Source: Phragmites australis (taxonomy: Eukaryota > Streptophyta > Magnoliopsida > Poales > Poaceae). Taken from it: DNA of 64,000 bases. Shown in pieces: positions 45,831-57,754 of the stretch (the first letter of the stretch is position 1; every line of letters begins with the position of its first letter). Below the pieces are notes generated by a model. It did no database searches. It saw only the letters and a list, made by a program, of their open reading frames with translations, and was not told the origin of the DNA. The translations under genes and the position numbers were made by a program. The stretch covers positions 2,262,001 through 2,326,000 of the forward strand of contig NC_084940.1 of the NCBI RefSeq assembly GCF_958298935.1, in the 5' to 3' direction.

Positions 45831-47544
45831 GTTGTGTGCCGTGCTCGTGAGTAAAGCTAGGTAGCTAGAACCGTTGTACTTGTGTTTATGCTTTTTATTT
45901 AATTCTTGATTTTATTTGAGATTACAAAAATAGTCTAAATTTTTTAAACGTTTTTATGAGCAAACTAGAATTCACTAGCAACCCGTTTTAATTGATTTGA
46001 TCAAAAAAGGCTGAGCCTATATTTAACTAAAATTCTCCAAATAAACCTAGTTTTATAAATTATAGTGATTTTTATTTCCCCAAATAAATTTCCAAAAATC
46101 TAGAAAAATCACTAATATTCATATCATATGATGTACTAATTTATAAAAATATTTCCAACCCTAGGTTATCTGGTGAAGAAAGTGAGTTCCTTTGTAATAC
46201 TCTATTTATATGTATTTTTATCATTTCATGTGGTATTCTCTTTTTAATTCAATTTGAATAAAAATAAACTCAAACATGGACAAAACCTACAATTAAGGGG
46301 TAAGTTCACCAAAAAAAATCATCATAACCAACTCAACATCATCATTATATACACAAAACAAGTGCATAATATATAATGAGAGACTTAATAGATGCATAGC
46401 AAGAAGCCCAGTTATTATGCTATTTAATTAATAGATATATAGTTTTTGAACCTCTCAGATTAATATTAAGTCTCCTTTTGCCATTCTCTATGCTTCATTT
46501 ATTCCTTGTTCTCTCTTCTTGCTTTGAGAGATGACATACTTATATGTATGATCTCATTTGGTTGTTTAAATTTCAGATATATCATTTGTCATATATAAAT
46601 ATTAAAACTTGCCGTGTCACTATCTATTTTGAACAGATGAATGTAAATATATATTCGTAATTCTTGGGTTTTATGCTTCTTAAATGTCTGACTTAGTAGT
46701 AGTTGTCAACCTATCATGCATGCATGGTTCAGTTTAAATATAATATTTAAGGATTTACCTATAAAATAGCAATAATCTATAGTGATCAAGGAGACAACTG
46801 TATATTATATTTACATATTTTAGGCTAGCATAGTTCATAAGGCTGGAAAAGTGTATAAATGTGTGTTTGGTTGTAGGGCGATGCTAGGTGGGATAGGGCT
46901 ATCTTTATTTTTTGGATGTGATGAATCAATTTTATGTTTGATTTGATAGGTGAGATGAGCTAGTTTTCTGTTTGATTGGTGTGATTATAATGGATAGTAT
47001 AAGTCAGTTTTCTGTTAGGTTGGTAGGATGTAATGATGAGCTGAATTGGTTATGATTTTTTTTTTTGAACTTACCCCTTTATTGTAGGTTTTGTACATGT
47101 TTAAATTTATTTTTATTCAAATTGAACTAAAAAGAGAATATCACATAAAATGATAAATTGCATATAAATTGAGCATTAAAAAGTAACTCACATTTTCCCC
47201 ATATAACCTACGGTTGAAAATCTTTTTATAAATTAGTACATCACATGAGTAGAATATTAGTTATTTTTGTAGATTTTTGGAAATTTATTAAAGGCATTAA
47301 AAATTGCTAAAATTTATAAAAATAGTTTTATTTGGATAATTTTAATTAAATATCGACTCAGGTTTTTTCGATCAAACCGATTAAAACGGGTTGCTAGCGA
47401 GATCTAGTTTACTCATAAAAATGCTTGTAATTTTTTGAGCTAATTTTGTACTCCCAAATAGAATTGAGAGTTAAATAAAAAATATAAACACACACATACA
47501 ACAGTTCTAGGTACCTAGCTTTCTTCGCGAGCGTGACACACAAC
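45831..47544. mobile_element. Mutator-like element with ~0.5-kb terminal inverted repeats
   Basis: The left arm (45831 to ~46315, starting GTTGTGTGCCGTGCTCG) and right arm (~47060-47544, whose complement starts GTTGTGTGTCACGCTCGCG) are inverted copies over nearly 500 bp, with shared blocks such as AGCAACCCGTTTTAAT and GATGTACTAATTTATAAAAA. The central ~700 bp is AT-rich with no transposase. Long inverted repeats suggest a non-autonomous MULE. No 9-bp duplication was found. The arms resemble those of the fold-back element at 303-1119. Confidence 0.8.
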
Positions 47545-47809
47545 AGTAGAATGTATTCGGCAGCTCATATATCAAATACGATGCACAATACCTTATTCGA
47601 CATATAATGTGCTAAAAACATCTAGGCCTAACTTTTTCGATGCACAATATACTAAAAACCCAATTTTAATAAGTAAGATGCTGAAAACACATGCTATATT
47701 TATACATACAATAATTTACTATCTATTTTTCATAAATACAATTTAATATATTATCTATTTTTGAATTTTGGTCTGAAACTTTTGAGGAGCCAGTAGATAG
47801 ATGGGGTTA

Positions 47810-48113
47810 GACCATCTCCAGCAGCTACCTTAAATTTTCATCCTAAAAATACTATTACAGCATCCACTATCACTATTACATCATCCCTTATTTTTTCATC
47901 TCCAACATCTATCCTATTTTCTAACTTTTACTTCTCTTTTTCTCTCCGGGCTCACTGACAACCTCTGTAAACAGTATTACTACATAACACACTGTTTGCT
48001 TTCCCGAGCCCACTGGCAGTCTATATGAACAGTGTTGCTACAGTTCATGACCAGTGCAACGCAAATTACTGTACCAGCCGGATTTGAAAAATACTACCTA
48101 CCTCTGCTGGGAC
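47810..48113. mobile_element. PIF/Harbinger-like MITE, second copy
   Basis: This starts GACCATCTCC after TTA (47807-47809) and contains ACTATTACAGCATCCACTAT, related to the complement of 21681-21894. The right end is poorly preserved (CTCTGCTGGGAC followed by TTA at 48114-48116). Confidence 0.6.
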
Positions 48114-49618
48114 TTAATCCAAACACGGCTGTAGTATCACAGCATCCGCATCGGTGTGCGTGCAATGCAAAACGAAGGGCAGTATGGGTATTCGCTAGCT
48201 TGGGTGTAGTGCGGGCCCCGCATTACCCGGCCAGGCAATAAATCGTGGTAGGCTGCGGCGCTGCGCTTGCCTGTCCATCCTGCTCACCGCACGGCGACCG
48301 AGGGCTCACAAGATTCATTGCCTTGCCCCCCCCCCCACCCCCGCTCTGCGTTGCACCCGGCACCCCACCTCAGATCCGCTGACCCCCCGGCCTGCATGCT
48401 TCTAGATTTTCAATAAATGAGCTATCAAGATCATTTACTACATAAACGTAGTATTTACGTTCAGATTCATATTAAAAAGTGGATAAAACAAAAATAACAT
48501 AGATAAAAAACATAAAGTAACTAAGAAAATCAACCGAAAAATATATATCAATAAATGAAATAAACAAACAAGATAACATGTATGTCCACGTACAATAAAG
48601 AATTGCTTTTCCATTGCGACCCGGTTGAGCGCTGGAACTTCTTGCCCGTCCGTTCCTGCAGGTTCTGAAAGGTTTCCTACGAAATTCCTGTGAAATCGAT
48701 CCCAGAGCCTATATTGTTACGTAACAAGTTTACGAGCCATACACCGCACGTGACATGTGACAACTTACTTTAAATCTGCAAACCCTGCTGCACGCACAAA
48801 AAAATCCGCTTTGGGAACTACCCAAACAAGACCTCTCCATGCACGAACGAACGCGTGGTTGTTGCATCAGTGAGTCACCGATGGTACCTAGCAACTGACG
48901 AGGAGTCATGAATGGTGGTGGCGATAATAACTTTGTTGAGCTTTCTGAGACGTGCCAGGCCACTCCTCTCTGGTGCGTACGGCGGATATCGCTGGGCTCG
49001 GAAGACGACGTTGACCTCCGAGCGGTGGTACGGGGCCGGCACGGCGCGGCACCGGCACGGCACGGACGTTGCCCGAGTCGCTGTTGGCGGCCGCCGCACA
49101 GGCCCGATGCGCACGGCGATGCCCTTGCGAGTTGCAACACAAAAGTCCTCCTCCCCCTTCAGCAGTGCAAGTAGGCTGCAGCTTCCTGTCCTCTTTTTAG
49201 ATCAGTTTGTTTTTTTTAAAGCTATTTTTGAATTTTAACTATTAGTTTTTAAAATAAAATTTTAACTTCTCAGTAAACTATTTTTTAGAAAAACTATTCT
49301 CAATTTCTAATTTATTTTCTCAGGAATAAACTTCTGATTTCTCCAGACATCATTTTTTAGCAACCCGTTTATTTATACTTATGACTTTTAACAGCAGAAA
49401 AGACAAAAGCAGCAGAAAACCAAACAAACATGCTCTTAGGACTGATATGTGTGTAAGAGATAGTAAAATATAGAGATCATAAGAAATTTAATAGAACAGT
49501 TGACTCAATACACAGGTCTGTTTGAAAGATAGCAATTTCCTCATCATACTTTGTGAGGAACCAAAGCTATCAAATTTCCTGCAAGAGCCTTGTGAAACAA
49601 CTCCGCTCCAAACATGTG
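48114..49618. other. Spacer without recognised gene
   Basis: This holds a poly-C run near 48326 and GC-rich stretches at 48900-49140 that are open in several frames on both strands but show no domain. Confidence 0.45.
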
Positions 49619-49628
49619 TTAGACGTTA

Positions 49629-50801
49629 GACTAGGGGTGGCAACGGGTCTGCCCCCGTTGAATTTTGCTAGTCCGCACCTGACCTGAAACCCGATTTGTC
49701 AAACCCGACCGACCCCAAAATAAATAGCGGATGTAAACCGACCCCCGGCCCTGGATTCGGCGGGGACTCGAGACCCAACAAGGACCCAAAACCTGCTCCC
49801 ACCTTTCTCCTTTCCCTATCCCAACTCTAGAGCTGGCACATGTACATCTCACCGCTGCAGCGCTGCCACCTACTCTCCCTAGCTGCCCCTCCCTCTCCCC
49901 TGCGGATCCCTCACCGGTTCACCACCAGCTTCTTAGTCCGCTGCCACTGCTCCTGTCTCGCGGGCGTCGGCCCTGCCTATCACAGTCGCGGCAGCGAACA
50001 AGCGGATGTTGTGCGACGCCGAGACCACAGGCGCCATCCACCTGAGGACCTCTCTTGCCCAGACCACGCAAGGGAAATCAGAGTCAAAGGCTGCCCGTTT
50101 CTCCCGTCCTCGCAACCACCACGTCTTCGACCTCGTCATGCTGCTCTTCAACCAGAGCACGGCAACGGGTGTGGCGGCGAGCGCGAACTTGTCGAGCGCA
50201 CCGTTTTCGAGCATCGGTGGCCTTCCCCAAGCGCGGTGTCAGGTACAGCGGCGGACGTGAAGGCATGAGGCGCAACGTTGCCGAACGTGAGGAGCATGAT
50301 GGTGGCCACAGAGGGTGAGAGGCGGAGCCGCTGAGGTGGGTGGAGAGATAGGAGACAACGGAGGTGAAGTGGGCCCTCGTGATGGCGGCGAGGAGGCAAA
50401 ACTCGGAGTGGCTTGTCGCTGCACCGAGGAGACCAGAGCAACCATGGCGATGGATTTGGATCTAGGTGGGGTGGGGCGTAGGGTACTGGGGTGGGGGTGT
50501 GGTGTGGCCGTGTGGGACACGAGGGTGAAGAGAAGGTCAGGATGGGCCGGGGCCCGAGGAGGTGCCAGGTGTGGATTGATCAGGGGTTTAGGTGGGTTGG
50601 TGGGGGAGGAATATGTGAAAGAGATGTGGAGTTTCTGGGGGTCGTGTGGAACCCGTGGGTACTAAACCAATCCTGACTCTGAACCCAACCCAATTCGAAG
50701 CTCCGACCTGATAGCCCCGTGTGGCGATTTTTAGACCAGAACTTGCCTCTGTCGAGTCTGAAATCCATAGAGACCCGATCTGACGGAGCTGACTACCACC
50801 C
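49629..50801. mobile_element. hAT-like element flanked by TTAGACGTTA
   Basis: Ends TAGGGGTGGCAACGG (from 49632) and, on the other strand, AAGGGTGGTAGTCAGC resemble grass hAT non-autonomous termini. The 10-bp direct repeat TTAGACGTTA occurs at 49619-49628 and 50802-50811 and includes the 8-bp target duplication. The inner ~800 bp (49830-50640) is GC-rich and gene-like in composition, so it may be a captured gene fragment, but I could not identify it. Confidence 0.65.
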
Positions 50802-50811
50802 TTAGACGTTA

Positions 50812-52493
50812 CCTTCAACATGAAGATTAGCCTACACTAACCTCAAGTGGCTAGACTAGACCCTCCACTGACAGGTGGGGTCCCAATTTACACACAACCT
50901 TCCTGCGTAATATACATGGCCCCTCACGTGCCAATAAGCGATTTTGGTTGACCGATCCACTATATTCTGGTACCATGATCCACACCTGTCTATGGAGCTA
51001 GCAGATAAAGCTCAATACTCAGGGGCAGATCAGTAGAGGCACCACGAAGACATATACCTTTATTTAAATTCTTGTTTTTCAGTAAACTTTAATAGATTTA
51101 GATTTTTTTTCCAAAGCTAGAAGTCTCGATCACTGTTACGCCTGCGCTCAGTTTATAGACCGGATCCGTCCCTATCAATGCTCATCAATATATCATCGCA
51201 GAAGAAAGAACTCTATTGATGCTCAAGCACTGCACCTCTTAAGAGCCACTGTTCATGCACAGTTATCATGTACGCCTTCCCTGCAACAAAGCTGTAGCCG
51301 TTGGTGACTTGCTGTTCATCCCCTACCACAGAGATCACCGTTTGCGAGTACTGGCAGCTTGACGGCAGAGAAAGGTCGGGAGCAGTCCCAGCATCGTCGA
51401 TCTTTTCACGTGTTGGGTTTGCACCTCGCGATGAACAGAAAGGTTGGCAGAGAAAGCTACTGATCCAGTCAAAAGAAGAGGAAAAACGCTGCTGACAGTT
51501 GTAGCGACCCGTCGCGATCTTGAGAGTTGCCGGTCATGATATGTACGGAGTAGAACATGTTGGCTGCTTCACCCTTCTCAGAGACCATGTATACACTTGA
51601 AGGGAAAACAGTTAGTGATATCTTGCCACCTTCAGTTCACGTGGCCCTGTCCCCGACCTACCATTCTCGACATTTCTCATCTTCTTCCCGGTAATCTCTG
51701 TCGCTAAACAGACATACGTAGCCTGTACACTTATACATTTTTTATTGACTGAGGTATATCGATCCAGTTACCGAGGCAAAAGCATTCTTCTGTGATCTGT
51801 TCACGTATATAATAGTAGCTCCATACGGCCGTAACGCTTCTGCCATTGATACTGTAGTTCGTGGGCGCGATCAACGCCGAGGAGCTTTGCCGACACCAGG
51901 GTGCGCATGGAGTACATGGCAATGGCAGCAACCAGCTAACAAACAGCTGCTCGGCCGGGAGAGCAAGGCGTAGGGCGAGAGCACGTTGCTGGTTGCAACC
52001 GGACGTGCGATTGCGCTCATCCAGGAAGGAAACATCAGCAAGTTAGACTGCATCAGGAACGCAGCATCAGCAAAAGCTAACGCATGTTTGTCAGAGACGT
52101 TGTAGTAACAGTAGCATCTAGCTGATTATTACCTTGACCAGTTGACACAGGAAGCACGAGACTGCAGTCCAATGCTATCCCGATGTCTCGAATGCAATGG
52201 AGACCGCAGCACCACACTACTTGATCTTTCGAATCCAATGGAGCACCACAGCACCACACTACTTGATCTGACGGTTGTGGGGTACGAGGATTACTGCCGG
52301 GGACCAACCAGGAGGTAGACCAGTCTGAGTTCCATTTATTCTCAGATGAGTAAGAACATTCGGCGTGTTACATCTGATTTGCTTGACGCCAGTAACATCA
52401 AACTTCCTGTAGATTAGCATTTGCACAACAGATTTATTGTATTTTATCAGACCATCAAAGCGCTAACTTCCGATATCATGCATTAAAAAAATA
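50812..52493. other. Spacer without recognised gene
   Basis: No frame carries a recognisable domain. A short imperfect duplication lies near 52187-52269. Confidence 0.4.
52187..52269. repeat. ~41-bp imperfect tandem duplication
   Basis: TCGAATGCAATGGAGACCGC followed by AGCACCACACTACTTGATCT is repeated at once as TCGAATCCAATGGAGCACCA plus CAGCACCACACTACTTGATC. Confidence 0.8.
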
Positions 52494-52667
52494 TTAGCAG
52501 AATGAAGGAACAGCTATGGCTCTATTCACATCCCTGACGTTTACCTCTTCCTTACCACTTCGTGGAGCTCTCATGATCCTCTGACGTTTCCCTGATGCCC
52601 TCCTTAACCCTGGAACAAATGGTACTGTGGTACCCACGTCGGCCTCCTGATCCCTTCCAATCAGAGC
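52494..52667 (-). other. Possible terminal coding exon of an unidentified minus-strand gene
   Basis: On the minus strand a CAG acceptor-like site at 52668-52670 is followed by 57 open codons and TAA. The peptide is basic (includes FVPGLRRASGKRQRIM and APRSGKEEVNVRDVNRAIAV) with no family I recognise. A second frame in the same stretch is also open for 42 codons, which weakens the case. Confidence 0.25.
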
Positions 52668-55600
52668 CTGCGCATCGCATATTCATTTCACAAGATTGTT
52701 GTTGAACCATAACAAACAGAAGGTCCAGTGATGCACCTAATATAATTTAATCAACTCAAATAATGGATACCTCATGCCACATCAGCCTTGGACCAATCCA
52801 ACCCACCTATTTGCAACTCAAATAATGGATACCTCATGCCACATCAGCCTTGGACCAATCCAACCCACCTATTTGCAAAGGCTCAACAGAGATGGCATAA
52901 ATCTATTCTAAACCATACCAAACAAACCTACCTAAAACGCCCATTAACTCTTAACTCAAATTAGCACACTTTATTCAGCAGCTGAAAGCTAATGTCATGC
53001 CAGCATACCTGTAGGCCACAACACAGCTAGTATAGGCAACAAATATGGAGATATTCCCAGATCTGATAAATATGCGTGTCGAACACATGACACTTCTCTT
53101 TGCTCTGGACCATTCAAGTAACATAGTCAGCTCGGTTCCAGATAAAATGGGCTTACTGCGTCAAAGCAAAGCTATCTTTGATGATTTCCCCAAAAGAAGT
53201 AACAATAGAACAGGAGAAAAAGTAGAGGACAAAAGAGATACCCGAAACAGAAAGCAAAGTTAGGATGTAGATAGTAATGCCAATTATCAACAACATTATA
53301 TCAAGTGAAAGTAACCTTGATATGTCATCTGAATCAGACACAATGTGGCCCATTTTATGCATTGCAATCTGCTGTACTTTCACATCTTAAATGAGGTTTA
53401 AGCTTGATTGATGAACAAGACTCCTTCACCCAATGCTGTCATCAATAAATCATGCGAGAAACAGACCATTAAGCATTAGCATCTAAAAACACTAGCAGAT
53501 AGACAATTTTTCAAGAAAAGGGCAGACAGATAGATAGCAAAAGAAGCAGAACCAAGTTACATCACACAAGAAGGCCAAGTGAGAAATGACAAACACTATC
53601 TTCTGACATGAAAGACAAGATTATTATTGCTATCTGCAAGGAGAGCTAACAATCTCAAGTGGCAAACTGACAGCAAGTCAGTTTAGGTCAAAATACAACC
53701 AAATCGGTTCCTGTTTATTATTCAACTATTATGGAATGAATCAGTAAAACAAAGCTTGTCAACCATGCTCAAAATCCAAAACAGAACGTCAACATTTTGG
53801 AAGTTACAGCATCTTCAAGGCAGTGATCAGAGTAAACAAAAGACAGCATCATCTCTCCAGACAATGTCAGACATGATATCAGTAAGTGACATCATGTACC
53901 AACTATTTGCCTTCAAAGGTTTTGTAGCTGAAATTCAGAGCCTTCCAATGATAGTACTATAGAATAACACAAGCAGTACTGCACAGGTCCAAATCACTAC
54001 GTGCATCTGTTCAGTGTATAACACAACAGTGACAACAAGGACCACCTATCAGCATGACATCCGGCAATGATCAGGCCTAAAAAAGGCCAGCGGCGAGCTA
54101 CAAGAACCTCCATGATTCTGTTCCAAACTGAATGGACTAGTCATGCACAATTTGTACTGAAGCTTCATCATTGCCTTTCTGTGTGTCTATTGATTGTTCT
54201 TTCAATCATAAAAAGCTTGGTTCATTGCATGGACACCAAGCTGCTCCCGACATTCAAATCAAAACATTTGTTGTTTTTCTATTTTTCTTAAGTTTTAGCA
54301 GGAAACTGAAAGAATCTATGCTGATGATCAAGGGATTATAGATATTCAGAATTGGATAAATGTCTGAAAGATAAGTAAAGCTGATTAGGTTTGTATGTTT
54401 GTCGTGCAGTCACTGAGTGCAATGCAATAGAAACATTCCTTTAGCAGGTTTCAATTTCATTCAGCTGTTTGACAAGTATGATGCTAGTAACATCAATTGA
54501 TTTACAGACATAGTTGCATATGTAGATAATAGCGACCAGATTGAATATTGAAACCGTTCAGAGCCGAGCCCTTCTTTTTACTGAACCTTACAATCACTTA
54601 GAGTGTCAGACATGCTCAGGTCAGGACTATGGACCTAATAAGCATATAATGAGAAACCATTATCCCAGTTTGAGAGGGCTGTAAGTTATCTCGAGTCAGC
54701 TATTCCAATGGGCTCAACAAAACAAAATGACTGAAAGAAGATACATAAACACTGCAAGTCAAATGCAACAATGCTCAGTAAATTAAGTATCATAAGTACA
54801 GACAAAGGCCTGACCTAATCCCGGCTCAATCCTCCACATCCAAACAAGCCCTGAGAACATCAGAAAAACTGGCATAGGACCAAACATGGCTATTAGTTTA
54901 TCTGGAAGGAAAAATATGTACCCAACAGTTACCCTTCAAATGGTTGTTCAAAAACAAGGATTGTTTAAGCTAATATTATTACTTTTGGATAAATATCAAC
55001 ATCTGCAATTTTTATGGTCAGATTATTGCATTTCCAAATATCTTTGTCATGACATAGCAAGACAGTAAACAATCCCAGGCATTAAATTTCATGTGAGACA
55101 GTTAGTCAGTTAGTCTAACTGTAGCAGTTATGATAATGGTCAGTTTTGAAACAAGACACAATCTGCTTTGTTTCAATAAATCAGCCAGTGTCTTTACTTT
55201 TTTTTCCCTTTCCAATAATTTATTTCACTCTGTTGATACTAAATGGATGCAGATAATAATAAGTTCCTTATTGGTGCTATCACCCCACCATTTTAACTGT
55301 TTGCATACATAACATAAGGAATAATCAAGATAACTATCACAGACCTAATGCCAATCCCTAAACATACACAATTTTCAGTGGGCCAAACAAAAGACAGATC
55401 CACTCCTTGTACTAGAGTACTCAACACTTGACTAATTAAGCTTAGAAGCATAGACTCTGAGTTCTGAAAGGTGTTCTCCTGCCTGAGTTCTATCTTCGCA
55501 TTGGGTCGCAAGGGAGGAGGACATCCAACCATTCACAGCATATGCATGGACGCATGGTAGCACCTAGGGTCTTCACTTCCACAGTACAGTGATTCACATT

Positions 55601-55801
55601 TTACTCATGGTGTCATCAATTTTAGCCAGAGACCTCTTCTCAAATTGGAGACTCCAAACGTAGCATCATCTCATCAGTCCAAATCACACCACCGCAGTGA
55701 TTATGCCAATACAAGAAGTAACCTTTCCAAATGAGGTCAATGCCTGTTCCAGAATCAAGCTGCCCAAGTTGATGCCCTGTGCCGTCATATGATTCTATTA
55801 C
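52668..55801 (-). other. Intron-like sequence, minus-strand T-rich
   Basis: The plus strand is A-rich and the minus strand T-rich throughout, as in plant introns or 3' UTRs, fitting minus-strand transcription. A CAG-preceded open stretch near 53360-53450 (minus) might be an exon. I could not build a gene model. Confidence 0.3.
52753..52876. repeat. Perfect 62-bp tandem duplication
   Basis: The unit AACTCAAATAATGGATACCT...CACCTATTTGC is present twice with no difference (52753-52814 and 52815-52876), indicating a very recent duplication. Confidence 0.95.
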
Positions 55802-56743
55802 TCACTCAATGTAGAGTGATTCAACACCCGAGTCCTCCCCACTATCGGCACCATCAGCGGCAACATTCTTTTTCCGGCCACCTCCATCCCCAAGAAATTC
55901 ATCCCTCACTTCAGCTCCACCGCGGTGACCACCACCAAGCTCATCCCATCCACGACCCATGCTGGTGAACATCGGGTCCAAACTCGCCTTCTGTGGGCTC
56001 ATCATGAGGAGCTCCTCCAGCCTCCGTCTCGCTGCATATATCTCATTCGGCTCAACAAGTTCCCCTTTGTAGTACGCCTCCCTGAGGAACACCGTGTGCA
56101 GCTTCCCCTGATTCCCCCGCGTGGATATGTAAAATATGCCCTGGTATTTAAGCAAGAACTCCTTGATCTTCTTGGGCACACCGAGCGCATCGCGGAACAA
56201 CGCCAGGCGCTCCAGTGTGGTGCGCTTCTCAACGGTGAGCGAGAGCAGCTCATGGACGGCAGCGACCGCACGCTTCTCCGTGCGGCATTGTGCTTCCAGT
56301 GAGCGCAGGTCATGGCCTGAAACGTCCACGTAGGGTGATGCGTAGGGGGGGCGCTGCCATTTCCAGACAGCGATCCGGAAGTACTTGCCGATCTTGAACC
56401 CTGGCGGGAAACGAATGGGGAACGCGAAACGCGCGTCCACCACGCCAGAGCCTGGGGCGCGGTGCTCGCGGTAGTGGCGCTCCCGGGCGTGCTCGACCGG
56501 TGGCGACGGTGAGGTCGGGCGGGTCGGTCGGGGAGGGTAGGAACTCAACGAAGCCGTCGGGGGTGAGGCGGAAGAGGGAGGGGTGATGCAGGATCACGGA
56601 GTCGGCGAAGTCGTCGGGGAGGCCGAGGTCGCGACGGAGGAGGTGGATGTGCTCGAGGCGGAGGCGGAGGCGGCGGTGCGGGGGCGCGAGGAGGAGGAGC
56701 TTGCTGACATGGAGGCGGCGGTATTGAGCCGGGGCAACTAGTT
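55802..56743 (-). pseudogene. PORR-domain (organelle RNA-recognition) protein, truncated
   Basis: On the minus strand the C-terminal two-thirds of a plant PORR-domain protein can be read: LGLPDDFADSVILHHPSLFR, then FRIAVWKWQRPPYASPY, then KIKEFLLKYQGIFYISTRG and LREAYYKGELVEP, ending in an acidic tail. Intact members bind organellar group II introns and help splice them. Here the N-terminal part with the transit peptide and first PORR segment is absent: similarity stops abruptly at 56743 and no ATG opens the frame. A frame change occurs near 56500-56515, between the FVEFLPSPTDPPDL part and the HARERHYREHRAPG part, where several residues seem deleted. It is therefore probably a pseudogene, though a downstream ATG at 56548 could open a 248-codon frame with a short novel start. 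Confidence 0.8.
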
Positions 56744-57222
56744 CACCCAAAAATTAACTTTGGTGAATTCACTTAAATTTTAATATTTTTTATTACGTGG
56801 AGGCTCTGTCTTGATTTTTTTTTTAATTATGCTAGTCAAAACTTAAACTTGAGATATCTAGATCTGATATCATATTAAGTTGCATATATCAATTAGTCCA
56901 CCTAAAAGATTAAGCTGATATGAAAAGATGATCAATTCACTTATATTTTAAGCGGGGTGAAGTGAGTGTGGAGCATGCGGTGGACGGGGTGGAGGAAGAG
57001 GTGGAAGGTGTGCGGTGGCACGAGAGGGAGCAACCAAGCAATTAGTATCGAAGGGCGTGAGACACGAGAAGGAGATGGACATGGCACGACGAGGTGGCAG
57101 TGCAGAGGAGGATGGAGTGTAGGGAGAGGAAGTGGTGGACGCGCTTCTGGACCTCCATGATGTCGTTGAAGGCATGGCAGCGGACGCTCTACTACTTATG
57201 AGGGATGGAGATGGACTTGGAC
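56744..57222. other. Spacer with gene-like antisense fragment
   Basis: 56744-56950 is AT-rich; 56955-57222 is GC-rich and open on the minus strand without recognised domain. The latter continues after the hAT insertion (57755-57880), so it may be one interrupted gene fragment. Confidence 0.35.
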
Positions 57223-57746
57223 TAAAGGTGGTCAAGTAGGCCAGGCCAAATAGGCTGACACGAGGCACGACCATTTCGGCCTGGCTCAGGCACGACACGA
57301 CACGACGACTAACGGGCCGTGTCGGCACGGCACAAGGGCTTTGGCCATGCCCAGGCCGGAGCTGCAACACGACGGGCCAGCACGGCACAACCCGTTTAAC
57401 TGTTTCTATTTTTTAATACCTTATATAATTTGTTTAGATCTAATATCATATAGAATATATTGTGTAATGGTAGTATGTTTGACTCCCAAGCAGAAGTTCG
57501 TGTGTTCAATTCTGGGTGACAGCAAGTTTTTGTGGTTTTTTCTAATTTTCCGCAGGCTGACGGGCTAACAGATCAAAAAAGGTCATCGGGCATACCGTGT
57601 GTGGACCGACACGACACGACCCAATCTTAAGTGGGTCGTGTCTAGGTTAGAGTCGCAACACGTAGGCCAGCACGGCATTGTCCATTTAACTAACGAGCCT
57701 AAATGGACCGTGCTTCAATGGGCTGTCGCCCATTTAGCCACCTCTG
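57223..57746. mobile_element. Non-autonomous hAT element, TSD ACTTGGAC
   Basis: The 524-bp element has ends TAAAGGTGGTCAAGTAGG and (other strand) CAGAGGTGGCTAAATGGGC, flanked by a perfect 8-bp duplication ACTTGGAC (57215-57222 and 57747-57754). It has repeated GGCACGACACGACACG-like blocks. A tRNA-Gly-like stretch (TAATGGTAGTATG ... TGTTCAATTCTGGG, ~57465-57520) lies inside without acceptor pairing. Confidence 0.85.
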
Positions 57747-57754
57747 ACTTGGAC

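Noticed and set aside
53045..53263. 72-codon plus-strand frame
   Set aside because: Hydrophilic but without domain, in sequence that looks like an intron on the other strand.
57453..57525. tRNA-Gly(CCC)-like sequence
   Set aside because: A- and B-box-like parts and a CCC anticodon-like loop are present, but the acceptor ends do not pair and it lies in a hAT element.
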